Shown here piece by piece: positions 17,389-27,292 of a stretch of DNA of 52,776 nucleotides. The stretch is from positions 1 through 52,776 of the forward strand of contig JAQICD010000075.1 of NCBI GenBank assembly GCA_027858715.1, given 5' to 3'. The stretch is from Prolixibacteraceae bacterium (lineage in GTDB: Bacteria; Bacteroidota; Bacteroidia; Bacteroidales; Prolixibacteraceae). The translations under genes were made by a program, and so were the position numbers. The notes under the pieces were generated by a model. It was not told where the DNA came from. It saw nothing but the letters and a program-made list of their open reading frames with translations, and did not search any database. Every line of letters starts with the position of its first letter. The first letter of the stretch is position 1.

Positions 17389-19014
17389 ATGAAAAAAATC
17401 GAAGGTAATATAGTTGATGTAGTAGGACATAAAATTATTAAGGGACGAATTGAATACACTGATAAGATAGTATCCGTTACTGAAGATTTAACGGTTCAAA
17501 GTGATAAATATATTTTGCCCGGCTTGGTTGATGCTCATGTACATATCGAAAGTTCGATGTGCTTACCTGTACGCTATTCAGAATTTGCCTTAAAACATGG
17601 GGTAGTAGCTGCAATAACCGACCCCCATGAAATTGCTAATGTTTGTGGCGTTGATGGTGTTAAATTTATGGTTGATAATTCGAAAAACACACCAATGAAA
17701 CTGTTTTTTGGAGCCCCATCATGTGTACCCGCAACACCATTTGAAACATCAGGAGCTGTAATTTCATCAACAGATATAGAATATTTATTTCGAAATAATG
17801 TTTGTACGCATCTTTCAGAAATGATGAATTTTCCAGGATTGTTAGCTGGCGATATCGAAGTTCACAAGAAGTTATCGATTGCAAAAAAATACAATAAAGT
17901 TATTGATGGGCATGCACCTTTGTTGAGGGGAAAAGCTCTTGAAAAATACTATAATTCGGGTGTTAGCACCGATCACGAATGCACCAATATAGATGAAGCC
18001 GTTGAAAAAATTAAACTCGGATTTAAGATAATGCTGCGTAAATCCAGTGCTTCAAACGATTTTAAAGTGTTGTATCCATTGATAAAAGATTATCCCGATT
18101 CAGTAATGCTTTGTACAGATGATTGTCACCCCGATGATTTGGTTAATGGCTATATAAACGAAATGGTTAAATTTTTACTCAATAAAGGTTTTAATATTTT
18201 CGACATTCTTAAAGCAGCAACACTTAATGCCCGAAAACATTTCTCATTTGATATTGGATTGCTACAAATTAACGATTCGGCTGACTTTATAGTTGTTGAT
18301 AATTTAAATGACTTCAATATCGAGCTTACCGTAATTGATGGAAAAACAGTATGTGATGATTCTGAATTGAAAGAATTCTTTTCAGTTAAATCACAATTGA
18401 TAAACCGTTTTTTCATTAACCAAATTTCAGAAAGTGACTTACAAGTTGAACAGAAATCCAAGAACTATCGGGTAATTGATATAGTAGAAAATAGTTTACT
18501 TACGCATACTTTTGATATGCCGTTAAGTTTAGAAATGAGCAATATTGTATCAGATACAGAAAGTGATATTCTTAAAATTGTTGTGTTGAATCGCTATGAG
18601 AAAGCAAAACCTGCAATTGGATTTATACGTGGTTTTAATATTAAAAATGGAGCAATAGCAACCACTGTTGCCCACGATTCTCATAATATAGTGGCGGTTG
18701 GTGTAAGTGATATAGATATAGCAAAAGCAATAACAGAAGTCCAAAACATGCAAGGAGGAATGGTGTATGTTAACAACAATTCTGTATATGAATTGCCTTT
18801 ACCAGTTGCAGGTTTAATGTCGGACAAGCCATGTGATGAAGTTGCACGTCAATACGAGAAAATTACCGATAAGGTTAAACAGGCAGGAAGTACATTACAT
18901 GCTCCTTTTATGACTTTATCGTTTATGTCGTTGTTGGTTATACCAGAACTTAAACTTGGAGACAAAGGATTGTTTGATGTAAACAAATTCGAATTTACGA
19001 ATCTTCAGTTTTAA
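17389..19014 (+). CDS. ade: Adenine deaminase
   Basis: Amidohydrolase that converts adenine to hypoxanthine and ammonia in purine salvage. The metal-site motif HVHIESS lies near residue 48, followed by TDPHEIANV, a conserved DGHAP, and TDDCHPDDL near residue 245, all typical of Ade. The frame is open from 17308, but the ATG at 17389 (MKKIEGNIVDVVG) fits the family N-terminus, giving 541 residues; the extra upstream residues are hydrophobic and unlike the family. It ends one base before uvrC. The region between mnmG and this start holds the parS palindrome. Confidence 0.92.
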   Translation: MKKIEGNIVDVVGHKIIKGRIEYTDKIVSVTEDLTVQSDKYILPGLVDAHVHIESSMCLPVRYSEFALKHGVVAAITDPHEIANVCGVDGVKFMVDNSKNTPMKLFFGAPSCVPATPFETSGAVISSTDIEYLFRNNVCTHLSEMMNFPGLLAGDIEVHKKLSIAKKYNKVIDGHAPLLRGKALEKYYNSGVSTDHECTNIDEAVEKIKLGFKIMLRKSSASNDFKVLYPLIKDYPDSVMLCTDDCHPDDLVNGYINEMVKFLLNKGFNIFDILKAATLNARKHFSFDIGLLQINDSADFIVVDNLNDFNIELTVIDGKTVCDDSELKEFFSVKSQLINRFFINQISESDLQVEQKSKNYRVIDIVENSLLTHTFDMPLSLEMSNIVSDTESDILKIVVLNRYEKAKPAIGFIRGFNIKNGAIATTVAHDSHNIVAVGVSDIDIAKAITEVQNMQGGMVYVNNNSVYELPLPVAGLMSDKPCDEVARQYEKITDKVKQAGSTLHAPFMTLSFMSLLVIPELKLGDKGLFDVNKFEFTNLQF

Positions 19015-19015
19015 T

Positions 19016-20818
19016 ATGGATACAGCAGAAAAGCTAAAAAATATTGTTACAACTTTACCTGATGAGCCAGGTATTTATCAGTTTTTCGATAAAATGGGTA
19101 CAATTATTTATATCGGCAAAGCTAAGCGTTTGAAAAAAAGAGTGTCCTCTTACTTCAATAAAAATCACGATCATCGAAAAACCATTTTACTAGTTCGCAA
19201 CATTAGCGACATAAAATATATTGTTGTTGAAACCGAACAAGATGCACTAATTCTTGAAAATAACTTTATAAAAAAGTATCAGCCTCGGTATAATATTCAG
19301 CTTAAGGACGACAAAACCTTTCCCTGGATTTGTATTAAAAATGAACGTTTTCCGTGTGTTTTCTATACCCGTAGGGTAGTAAAGGATGGCTCTCAATACT
19401 TCGGTCCATTCACTTCGATGTTACTTGTTCGTACGCTAATCGACTTATTTAAAAACACATACAAGCTAAGAACCTGCAATTATGTGCTTACAGAAGAAAA
19501 TGTTTCACGTGGAAAGTTTAAGGTTTGTCTTCAATATCATATAGGTAATTGTTTAGGACCTTGCGAAAATCATCAAACAGAAAGTGACTATAATGAATCG
19601 ATTGGTGAAATAAGACATATTTTAAAAGGAAATATTGGTGGTGTAGTGACACATTTGAAAGAACAAATGCAAAAGTATGCTGCTGACCTCGATTTCGAAC
19701 AAGCACAGAATGTAAAAGATCGACTCGATGTGCTTCAGAAATATCAGGCAAAATCAACTGTTGTTAGTCCGACCATTAAAAATATTGATGTTTATTCGTA
19801 CAAAAAAGAAGATAATATTTCGTACATAAATTTCTTGAAAATTGTAAATGGGGGAGTGATTCATTCTTTTACGCTCGAAATTAAATCGAAGGTTGATGAA
19901 TCGGATGAAGATTTATTAATGAGTGGAATAACTGAAATACGTCAAAAAATTTACAGCAATGCAAGTGAATTAATTGTTCCTTTCAAACCTTCTTTTGTGC
20001 TCGAAGATGTAAAATATACCGTACCACAGCGGGGCGATAAAAAGAAATTGCTTGAACTTTCAAAAAAAAACGTTACCTATTTTATACTCGACAAGAAAAA
20101 GAATAGCGCACTAAAAAAACATGAGACACCAGCAGAGCGAATTCTAAAAACAGCACAAAAAGATTTACGTTTATACGAAATACCTTTTCATATTGAATGT
20201 TTTGATAATAGTAATCTGCAAGGAACCAATCCGGTAGCAGCATGTGTTGTATTCAAAAATGCACGGCCATCGAAACGCGATTACCGTCACTACAATATAA
20301 AAACAGTAACCGGATCAGATGATTATGCTTCGATGGAAGAGGTAGTTTACCGGCGTTATAAACGCTTATTAGATGAAGGAGAAAAATTACCAAACTTGGT
20401 GATTGTTGATGGTGGAAAGGGACAATTGGGTGCGGCTTTAAAGGCACTTGAGAAACTTGAATTGAGAAGTAAATTGCCAATAATTGGTATAGCAAAGCGT
20501 CTCGAAGAAATATTTTATCCCGGCGATCCGGTGCCCTTGTATATCGATAAAAACTCTGAAACTCTGAAATTAATTCAAAAATTACGAGATGAAGCGCACC
20601 GGTTTGGAATAACCCACCACCGTAGCAAGAGAGATAAATTGATGACTGTTTCTGAACTCGATAAAATACGTGGAATAGGTACCAAAACGAAGGAAGTATT
20701 ACTTCAAAAATATAAATCGCTTGAGGCTATTAAAAATACTTCGGATGAAGAATTAGAGAAAGAAATTGGTAAAAACAAAGTGAAAATAATTCAACGTTAT
20801 TTCAATCGTACTAATTAA
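19016..20818 (+). CDS. uvrC: UvrABC excinuclease subunit C
   Basis: 600-residue nucleotide excision repair nuclease that makes both cuts around a DNA lesion after UvrA/UvrB loading. The GIY-YIG domain spans residues about 17-95 (GIYQFF, IIYIGKAKRLKKRVSSYF) and makes the 3' cut. A UVR domain lies around 205-240 (DFEQAQNVKDRLDVL) and contacts UvrB. The RNase H-like domain (about 380-540, with IECFDNSNLQGTNPVA and VIVDGGKGQ) makes the 5' cut, and a helix-hairpin-helix region (IRGIGTKTKEVLLQKY) closes the protein. It follows ade by one base and overlaps ribD by 4 bases in convergent orientation. A degenerate parS-like site lies within it at 19502. Confidence 0.96.
   Translation: MDTAEKLKNIVTTLPDEPGIYQFFDKMGTIIYIGKAKRLKKRVSSYFNKNHDHRKTILLVRNISDIKYIVVETEQDALILENNFIKKYQPRYNIQLKDDKTFPWICIKNERFPCVFYTRRVVKDGSQYFGPFTSMLLVRTLIDLFKNTYKLRTCNYVLTEENVSRGKFKVCLQYHIGNCLGPCENHQTESDYNESIGEIRHILKGNIGGVVTHLKEQMQKYAADLDFEQAQNVKDRLDVLQKYQAKSTVVSPTIKNIDVYSYKKEDNISYINFLKIVNGGVIHSFTLEIKSKVDESDEDLLMSGITEIRQKIYSNASELIVPFKPSFVLEDVKYTVPQRGDKKKLLELSKKNVTYFILDKKKNSALKKHETPAERILKTAQKDLRLYEIPFHIECFDNSNLQGTNPVAACVVFKNARPSKRDYRHYNIKTVTGSDDYASMEEVVYRRYKRLLDEGEKLPNLVIVDGGKGQLGAALKALEKLELRSKLPIIGIAKRLEEIFYPGDPVPLYIDKNSETLKLIQKLRDEAHRFGITHHRSKRDKLMTVSELDKIRGIGTKTKEVLLQKYKSLEAIKNTSDEELEKEIGKNKVKIIQRYFNRTN
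19502..19515. other. parS-like site, two mismatches
   Basis: GTTTCACGTGGAAA matches the perfect site at 17301 in 12 of 14 bases and contains the central TTTCACGTGGAAA arrangement seen in natural parS variants. It lies inside uvrC, 2.2 kb from the perfect copy. Confidence 0.4.
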
Positions 20819-21873
20819 ATTGAGTTTTGATTAAGAAATACCTTTAAATTACTATTATAAAATTGGTCAAACTTTTTGGGTGAATAGTTAATAACAGGTG
20901 CTTTTATACCTGAATGGAAGCAAACTTGTCCGGTATAAACATGGGCTTCGTCCCACAAATTGAGGTTTATAAAACTTTGTAGCATTTTTGTTCCTCCCTC
21001 AATAATTACCGAAAGCACATCGTGCCCATATAAATAATGTAGCATCTCGTCGATTACTTTGCCGGGTTTTTCGACTTTTATATGCTTTGCCTGTCGTTTA
21101 TCTGGGTACGAATGATGCGAAACGTAGGCCGATGCTTCTGTGCCGTCGAATATGGTAAGGTTGGCAGGTAAGCGATGATAATAATCGGAAACAATGCGTA
21201 AAGGCTGCTTTCCGGCCCAATCGCGTAGCGTGAGCGATGGATTGTCTTTTAGTGCCGTTTCTGTTCCGATAAAAATTGCATTTTCGGTAGCTCTTTGTCT
21301 GTGTACGGCTATGCGCGCCATTTCGTTGGTTATCCATGTGGGCTGACCCAATTGAGCAGAATGGCGGTCGGCATCAACAAATCCGTCGGCAGTTTGTGCC
21401 CATTTCAAAATGATGTACGGCCGTTTTTTCTCGTGGAAAGTGAAAAACCGGCGATTAAGCTCAAGGCATTCGTCGATACATACACCAACAGTAACATCGA
21501 TGCCGGCTTTCTTCATTTTTTCGATGCCTTTACCCGCAACTTTAGCAAAAGGATCGGTAGTTCCAATTACTACTCGTGGGATTTTCTTTTTAATGATAAG
21601 ATCGGAGCAGGGTGGTGTTTTACCGTAGTGAACACAGGGTTCGAGGTTAACATACAAAGTTGATTGCGTAAGCGAACTGCTGTTTTGCACAGAATTTATT
21701 GCATTTACCTCGGCATGATGCTCGCCGTAGTTTTGATGAAATCCCTCGCCTATTATTTTATCCTGTTGTACAATTACACAACCCACCATCGGGTTAGGTG
21801 CTACACGACCTTCGCCCTGCCGGGCTAGATCAATGCATCGTTGCATGTAAAACTCAGAAGTAGTGCTCATCAT
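20815..21873 (-). CDS. ribD: Bifunctional riboflavin biosynthesis deaminase/reductase RibD
   Basis: Two-domain enzyme for the second and third steps of riboflavin synthesis. The N-terminal cytidine-deaminase-like zinc domain has H53-A-E55 and cysteines C80 and C89 (EPCVHYGKTPPCSD). The C-terminal reductase domain (about residue 150 onward; ILKWAQTADGFVDAD, ITNEMARIAVHRQRA, IIEGGTKML) uses NADPH. The frame is open from a GTG at 21888, but that codon overlaps the probable -7 element TACTTTTG (minus strand, 21888-21895), so the ATG pair at 21873/21870 is the likelier start. Convergent with uvrC with a 4-base overlap. Other rib genes are absent. Confidence 0.94.
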   Translation of the reverse strand: MMSTTSEFYMQRCIDLARQGEGRVAPNPMVGCVIVQQDKIIGEGFHQNYGEHHAEVNAINSVQNSSSLTQSTLYVNLEPCVHYGKTPPCSDLIIKKKIPRVVIGTTDPFAKVAGKGIEKMKKAGIDVTVGVCIDECLELNRRFFTFHEKKRPYIILKWAQTADGFVDADRHSAQLGQPTWITNEMARIAVHRQRATENAIFIGTETALKDNPSLTLRDWAGKQPLRIVSDYYHRLPANLTIFDGTEASAYVSHHSYPDKRQAKHIKVEKPGKVIDEMLHYLYGHDVLSVIIEGGTKMLQSFINLNLWDEAHVYTGQVCFHSGIKAPVINYSPKKFDQFYNSNLKVFLNQNSI

Positions 21874-21907
21874 TTGTATATTTAGCACAAAAGTAGCAAA
21901 TCTGATT

Positions 21908-24900
21908 TTATTGCTTTGCTTTAGGCAGATAAAAGCTAAAACATGAGCCTTTACCTACTTCCGATTTTAGAGTAATTTCTCCGCCCATTACACCTACTAG
22001 GTTTTTAACGATAGATAAGCCCAGACCGTTTCCTCCAAATTTACGTGTAGAGCTGCTTTCAACCTGTCTGAAACGGTCGAAAATGGCTTCCTTGTGTGTT
22101 TCTTCAATGCCTATTCCTGTATCTTCTACTTTAAAATAAATATAGTTATTATCGTACCCGGTAACACCAAATTCGATATAGCCTTCGGGTGTAAATTTAA
22201 GAGCATTATTAAGCAGGTTAACAAAAATTTGGTTTAACCTGTTTCTATCGGTTGTAATATCTAGTTGAACATCTAGCGTTAACACTCGTATATCAATATT
22301 GTGTGGCGATGTACTTGCAAGATCGGCATATTCGCGATATAAAGCACGAATAATATTATTGAGGCTGAAAGTTGACAGGTGGATGCTCAGTTGATTGGTT
22401 TCGAGACTTGAAATGTCGATTATGTCGTTGATGATTTGCAGCAGGCTTTCGGCACTTTTCTCAATAATTGATGAAAATTGCTTCCTGTCTTCAATTGAAA
22501 GTGTTTCAGTTTCTTTTAGCAAATCGGTGAATCCGAGAATTGAATTTAGCGGAGTACGAATTTCGTGACTCATATTAGCCAGGAAGGATGTTTTCAGTTT
22601 ATCGCTTTCTTCAGCTTTATTTTTAGCATCAACTAATTCTTCGATCAATTCTTTTTTATAGGTAATATCTTCTTCTACAGCAACATAATTGATTGTTTCG
22701 CCAAGCTGATTTTTAACCGGAGAGATAATTACATTTACCCAATAAAGTTCACCGTTTTTCTTTTTATTTTCAAGTTCACCCCGCCAGTCGTACCCGCGTT
22801 TTAACATACTCCACATTTCGTTGTAAAGTTCTTTAGTATGTGTACCCGATTTTAGAATATTTGGTTTATTCCCAACAACCTCTTCCATATTGAATCCGGT
22901 AGTAATAACAAAATTATGATTTACATATTCTATAACACCTTCAATGTTTGTTATAATAATATTAAGCGGTGTTTGTTCTATAGCAGTAGAAAGTTTGCTG
23001 CGTTCTTTTTCGGCTTCCATTTGGTTGGTTACATTATGTCCAAGGCCAACAAGACCGATTATTTCGCCGTGTTCATTTTTTAAAGGTATTTTCGATGTTT
23101 GTAACCATTCTTCCTTTCCTTTTTTGGTTACCACGTGTTCTTTTTGGTTAATAATTGATTTACCTTCTTTTATTACAAGCTGATCATCAGCCCAATATTT
23201 TTCAGCAAATTCTTTTGGAAACATTTCAAAGTCGGTCTTTCCTTTAATTTCATCAAATGATTCCGCACCACATACAAGTACATCATTATGGTTGGCAATA
23301 ATTTTACGCCCCTGGGCATCCTTCATATAAATGGTATCGGGTATATTTTCTATAATGGTATGAAGCAAGTTGTTGTTGTAGGTGAGGGTTTGTTCGGCCA
23401 ATATTCGTTTGGTTATATCGGTGACAGTGCCAATAAAACCTATCAGGTTTTGGTTGGCATCAAATTCAGGAGATACTTGTCCCTGTACCCATATAATTTT
23501 GTTATTTTCATGTAAAAACCGGTATTCAGTAGCGTAATTTTCTTTACTGTTAATAATTTTCAACCAGTTTTTATGTACAGTATCTCTATCGTCGGGGTGG
23601 ATCCTGTTTAGCCACTGCAAGCCCAGGGCTTCGCTTTCGGAGCATCCGGCCAGTTCGCACCATTTTGAGTTTACAAAAACAGTTTTTCCTTCAACATCGG
23701 TTTTAAAAATACCTACACTTGCATTGGTGGCTAAATTCTTAAATAAAACCCGGCTGTCTTCAAGTTCGTGTTCAATTTTTATTCTTTCGGTTATATCATT
23801 TATAAAACCTTCAAGAGCATACACTTTACCGTGGTCGTTATAAATGGCTCTGCCTTTTTCCCATACCCATTTTTTGTCACCGCTTTTTGTTTTGATTTCG
23901 TATTCCAGCTCAAAACTTTTATTGTTTTTTATAGCATCGTCAATAGTTTGATATACTTTTTCGCGGTACTGGGGTAATATCAATGAATTATAGCTTATTA
24001 TATTGTTGTTTATTAAATCTTTACTCCAATATCCGGTAAGTAACAAACAGCCATTACTTACAAATTTCATGGTCCATTTAGAATCGGGTTGGCAGCGATA
24101 AGCCATACCTGGTAAATTCGAAAGTAAAGTTTGCATTTGACGACGATGTTCATCAATTTTCTTTTCTTGTTCGTGCTCTAATGATTGATCTCTGAATACA
24201 ACAACTACGCCCGATAATTTTCCGTTGCTATCGAAAATAGGTGCACCGCTATCGGCTATTGGTCGTAAAATATTGTCTTTTGATATAAGTAAAGTGTGAT
24301 TGGCCAAGCCAACAACCACCCCATCTTCTATCACTTTTTTAAACGGACTTTCAATTTTTTCGCGTGTTTCTTCGTTTATAATTCTGAAAACATCTTCAAC
24401 TGGTTTGTTTATCGCATCGAGTTCATTCCAACCGGTAAGTCTTTCGGCAACAGAATTTAAATTCTTTACTTTTCCTTCGGTATCTGTAGTGATAACAGCA
24501 TCACCAATACTATAAAGTGTTGTTTTATACACTTCGTTTGCAAGAAATAATTTTTGATATAGTTTGCTTTGTGATGTTCGATAATAGTATGCGAAAACAA
24601 ATATTATGAGAAGAATAAAAAAGAGTAAAACAAGATAGAAGAATACGGCCTTGGCTTTAAGTGATGAAAATACTTCATCTTCGTCGATTTTTACCAATAC
24701 AAACCAGTCAGTATCTGCTACATCTTTTACATATGATATAACGTTGTTTCCATAATAGTCTTTCCCATAAACTATATTTTGTCCACCTGTTGTGCCCTGA
24801 ACAGAGACAAATTCATTATGACTTAAAGGCAGGCTAAATGAAAAATAATTGTTTTCGTTTTGAGAATAATTATTAATAAAAATGATGCTGTCTCCTGCTT

Positions 24901-25522
24901 TTTTAAACAAAAGCACTTCGCCACTAACTCCGGCTCCGGGCCAGTTAGTAAATGCAGGAAAAAATGTAGTTTCAGGATCTATTGAATATAAAAATGCACC
25001 AATAACTTGTTTGTTGGCATTGAGTATGGGAGCTGAGAAATCAATTGAAAAAAGTTGTTTCTGATCGTGGCTTTTTTGAAAACTCAGGGCTTGTTTCTGT
25101 TTTGAAGCGATCGTTGTGTTGATAATAGAGTCGATCGTTTGGCTTATGGTATAATTTTTCAGTGACCATACGATTTGAGAATTAGTATCAAACAAAACAA
25201 TGTTCGAGTAACTATGTTGTATTGCAAGATCTGATAAATGCTCAGAAAGATAGTTTTCATTCTCTGTGTTTTTGACTTTAAGGAATTGCGAAATACCTTG
25301 TATGAGTGTAGTACTCTGAGAAATATAATCCACATCATTCAGTTCATCGGAATACCATTCAAATAAGTTGTTTGCTTTAAGTTCGGCAATTGATTTTAAT
25401 TCATTTTCTATCCCTTCGGCAACATTCTTATATATGTTTTTGGTGTAAATTTTGCCGGCAATTATTGCCAATAATGTTAAAAAAATTATTGCTGAAATTA
25501 GAATGTTGCGAGTTCGTTTCAT
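21908..25522 (-). CDS. Membrane sensor histidine kinase with Cache-like and five PAS domains
   Basis: 1204-residue two-component kinase. TM1 is at residues 7-25 (ILISAIIFLTLLAIIAG). An extracytoplasmic domain of about 260 residues resembles dCache sensors. TM2 lies near 290-310 (FYLVLLFFILLIIFVFAY). Five PAS/PAC units then run from about 325 to 955, each ending in a PAC-like VVVFRD, GFINDITE, GFIGTVTDIT, GLVGLGHNVT or NYVAVEEDIT stretch. HisKA carries H986 in SHEIRTPLNS, and the HATPase has NQIFVNLLNNALKF, DTGIGIE and GNGLGLSIV. There is no receiver domain, so it needs a partner; none is adjacent. It is divergent from the ECF sigma operon at 25691. Confidence 0.93.
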   Translation of the reverse strand: MKRTRNILISAIIFLTLLAIIAGKIYTKNIYKNVAEGIENELKSIAELKANNLFEWYSDELNDVDYISQSTTLIQGISQFLKVKNTENENYLSEHLSDLAIQHSYSNIVLFDTNSQIVWSLKNYTISQTIDSIINTTIASKQKQALSFQKSHDQKQLFSIDFSAPILNANKQVIGAFLYSIDPETTFFPAFTNWPGAGVSGEVLLFKKAGDSIIFINNYSQNENNYFSFSLPLSHNEFVSVQGTTGGQNIVYGKDYYGNNVISYVKDVADTDWFVLVKIDEDEVFSSLKAKAVFFYLVLLFFILLIIFVFAYYYRTSQSKLYQKLFLANEVYKTTLYSIGDAVITTDTEGKVKNLNSVAERLTGWNELDAINKPVEDVFRIINEETREKIESPFKKVIEDGVVVGLANHTLLISKDNILRPIADSGAPIFDSNGKLSGVVVVFRDQSLEHEQEKKIDEHRRQMQTLLSNLPGMAYRCQPDSKWTMKFVSNGCLLLTGYWSKDLINNNIISYNSLILPQYREKVYQTIDDAIKNNKSFELEYEIKTKSGDKKWVWEKGRAIYNDHGKVYALEGFINDITERIKIEHELEDSRVLFKNLATNASVGIFKTDVEGKTVFVNSKWCELAGCSESEALGLQWLNRIHPDDRDTVHKNWLKIINSKENYATEYRFLHENNKIIWVQGQVSPEFDANQNLIGFIGTVTDITKRILAEQTLTYNNNLLHTIIENIPDTIYMKDAQGRKIIANHNDVLVCGAESFDEIKGKTDFEMFPKEFAEKYWADDQLVIKEGKSIINQKEHVVTKKGKEEWLQTSKIPLKNEHGEIIGLVGLGHNVTNQMEAEKERSKLSTAIEQTPLNIIITNIEGVIEYVNHNFVITTGFNMEEVVGNKPNILKSGTHTKELYNEMWSMLKRGYDWRGELENKKKNGELYWVNVIISPVKNQLGETINYVAVEEDITYKKELIEELVDAKNKAEESDKLKTSFLANMSHEIRTPLNSILGFTDLLKETETLSIEDRKQFSSIIEKSAESLLQIINDIIDISSLETNQLSIHLSTFSLNNIIRALYREYADLASTSPHNIDIRVLTLDVQLDITTDRNRLNQIFVNLLNNALKFTPEGYIEFGVTGYDNNYIYFKVEDTGIGIEETHKEAIFDRFRQVESSSTRKFGGNGLGLSIVKNLVGVMGGEITLKSEVGKGSCFSFYLPKAKQ

Positions 25523-25690
25523 GTTATGATTTCAAAAAAATAAGTCAAATGTCAAATGTAAGACGTTTTGATGACATATGCATGATTTTTTTTAAAGTGA
25601 AATGAGATTAAGGGCAAATCTATCGTAAAGGTGTCTTTGTTTTTAATTGCCTAATATTTTGTATTTTGTACAATAATTCAACAAAACCGA

Positions 25691-26260
25691 ATGGATAAAA
25701 ACGAGCAACTTTTTAGTCAGTTTTTAAAGGGCAACAGGAAAAGCTTCGAAATTCTTTTCAAGCGCTTTTATGCTCAACTTTGTTACTATGCATATAAATA
25801 TGTGAACGATTTTGATGAGGCAGAAGATATAGTTCAGGGTTTTTTTGCAAAAATGTGGGATTCAAAATCATCGGTAAATATCAATACTTCAGTTAAAAAT
25901 TATTTTTTCCGTTCGGTACGCAACCTATGTTTAAATCAGATTAAACATTATAAAGTTGTTGACCAACATCGTAAAGAATCACTTCGGGATATGGTAACTT
26001 CTGAAAATGATAATGTTATATACGATTATGCATTGGTTAATCGTATCAATCAATGTATTGATGAATTACCACCTAAAAGACGAGAAATATTTGTTCTTAG
26101 CCGTGAGTATGATTTAAAATATCGGGAGATAGCCGAAAGACTAAATATTTCGGTTAAAACAGTTGAAACCCAAATGGGTTTAGCCCTTAAAGAACTTCGA
26201 GTTAAACTGGGCGATATAAAAAAAATGATTATCGGACTCATTCTGATATTGAAATCTTAA
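25691..26260 (+). CDS. ECF sigma factor (FecI-like, Bacteroidota expansion family)
   Basis: 189-residue extracytoplasmic-function sigma factor. Region 2 covers about residues 10-90 (FEILFKRFYAQLCYYAYKYV, DEAEDIVQGFFAKMWD, NYFFRSVRNLCLNQI). Region 4 covers 118-180 (INELPPKRREIF-like INQCIDELPPKRREIFVLS, then YREIAERLNISVKTVETQM with the helix-turn-helix). It heads an operon with the FecR gene 45 bases downstream. In the FecI/FecR model it is held inactive by FecR until an outer-membrane signal arrives. A possible promoter (TTTG 25636-25639, TATTTTG 25662-25668) has a spacing of 22 and is imperfect. Confidence 0.93.
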   Translation: MDKNEQLFSQFLKGNRKSFEILFKRFYAQLCYYAYKYVNDFDEAEDIVQGFFAKMWDSKSSVNINTSVKNYFFRSVRNLCLNQIKHYKVVDQHRKESLRDMVTSENDNVIYDYALVNRINQCIDELPPKRREIFVLSREYDLKYREIAERLNISVKTVETQMGLALKELRVKLGDIKKMIIGLILILKS

Positions 26261-26305
26261 GGGTATTACACTCGTAAATTGTCGTTATAAGTAAAAGCAA
26301 GAAAA

Positions 26306-27280
26306 GTGAAGCAGGAAAATTGGAATATTATAGCAGGCTACCTGTCGGGCGAAGATCTCGATGATGAGGAACTAAGGGTAATCGAACAATATAAAACGAA
26401 CCACAAAGAATGGGGAGAAACGGTTGACTTATTCAACAATTTATCTGATGTGGCAAAAATGCGTAGGTTCGATGCCCAAAAAGCATGGGATAAACTACAG
26501 GAAAAGCACAATTACAAAACAAGCACGCGCCGCTTGTCTGTATCTCATATAACTATGAAGTATGCAGCAGCGATAGCAGTATTGCTGGTTGTGCCAGTTC
26601 TGTTTTGGTACTTTTTAACTTCGCAAAATCAAATAACCTACACAACTGCAAATAACGATAACAGTCGCCCGGTTTATGTGCTTAGCGATGGTTCGAAAGT
26701 AACGCTCAACCATGGTTCGACCATTACTTATAGCAAGAAATTCAATAACGATAAACGAGAAATTCAACTTACTGGTGAGGCTTATTTCGATGTGTTACCT
26801 GATGCAGAACGTCCGTTTATGGTTGTTACCGATGCAGCCGAAGTAAATGTACTGGGAACCTCTTTTAACGTTAATGCATATCCCGGGGCAACAAATATAG
26901 AAGTTGCTGTAAGTAGCGGCGTAGTTGAGTTTAAGTCGAAAAACAATTCCGTAATTCAACTTAAACAAGGTGAAAAAGGAATATTTGAGCGTAAAACCAA
27001 TAAAATGGCTATACACAGTACCTTTAACAAAAACGATATAGCATGGGTTACCCGTCAGATTGAATTCAATGCAACAAACCTCGGCAAAATATTACCGGTA
27101 CTTGAAAAAGCTCATAATATCAATGTAAAAATTGAAGATGATGTTGATACAACTTTGCTGCTAACAGCCACTTTTAACCAACAAGATGCCGACTATATTT
27201 TTGATGTGATTGGTATAACACTAAACCTTGAAATTGAGCAAATTGAAGACGATGTTTATTTGATTAAGAATATAAAATAA
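26306..27280 (+). CDS. FecR-family anti-sigma factor
   Basis: 324-residue single-pass inner-membrane regulator. Residues 1-85 are cytoplasmic and should hold the sigma factor; TM at about 90-107 (AAAIAVLLVVPVLFWYFL); the periplasmic FecR domain (about 120-225) has the typical LSDGSKVTLNHGSTITY, GEAYFDVLPDAERPFMV and VNVLGTSFNVNAY; and a DUF4974-like C-terminal domain spans 250-322. The start is GTG at 26306 (KQENWNIIAGYLSGE), the only start giving a complete N-terminal domain. The DUF4974 domain is similar in fold to STN domains, which the next two proteins carry at their N-termini. Usually the partner is a TonB-dependent receptor; here none is present. Confidence 0.93.
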   Translation: MKQENWNIIAGYLSGEDLDDEELRVIEQYKTNHKEWGETVDLFNNLSDVAKMRRFDAQKAWDKLQEKHNYKTSTRRLSVSHITMKYAAAIAVLLVVPVLFWYFLTSQNQITYTTANNDNSRPVYVLSDGSKVTLNHGSTITYSKKFNNDKREIQLTGEAYFDVLPDAERPFMVVTDAAEVNVLGTSFNVNAYPGATNIEVAVSSGVVEFKSKNNSVIQLKQGEKGIFERKTNKMAIHSTFNKNDIAWVTRQIEFNATNLGKILPVLEKAHNINVKIEDDVDTTLLLTATFNQQDADYIFDVIGITLNLEIEQIEDDVYLIKNIK

Positions 27281-27292
27281 TGAGGGGGAAGG

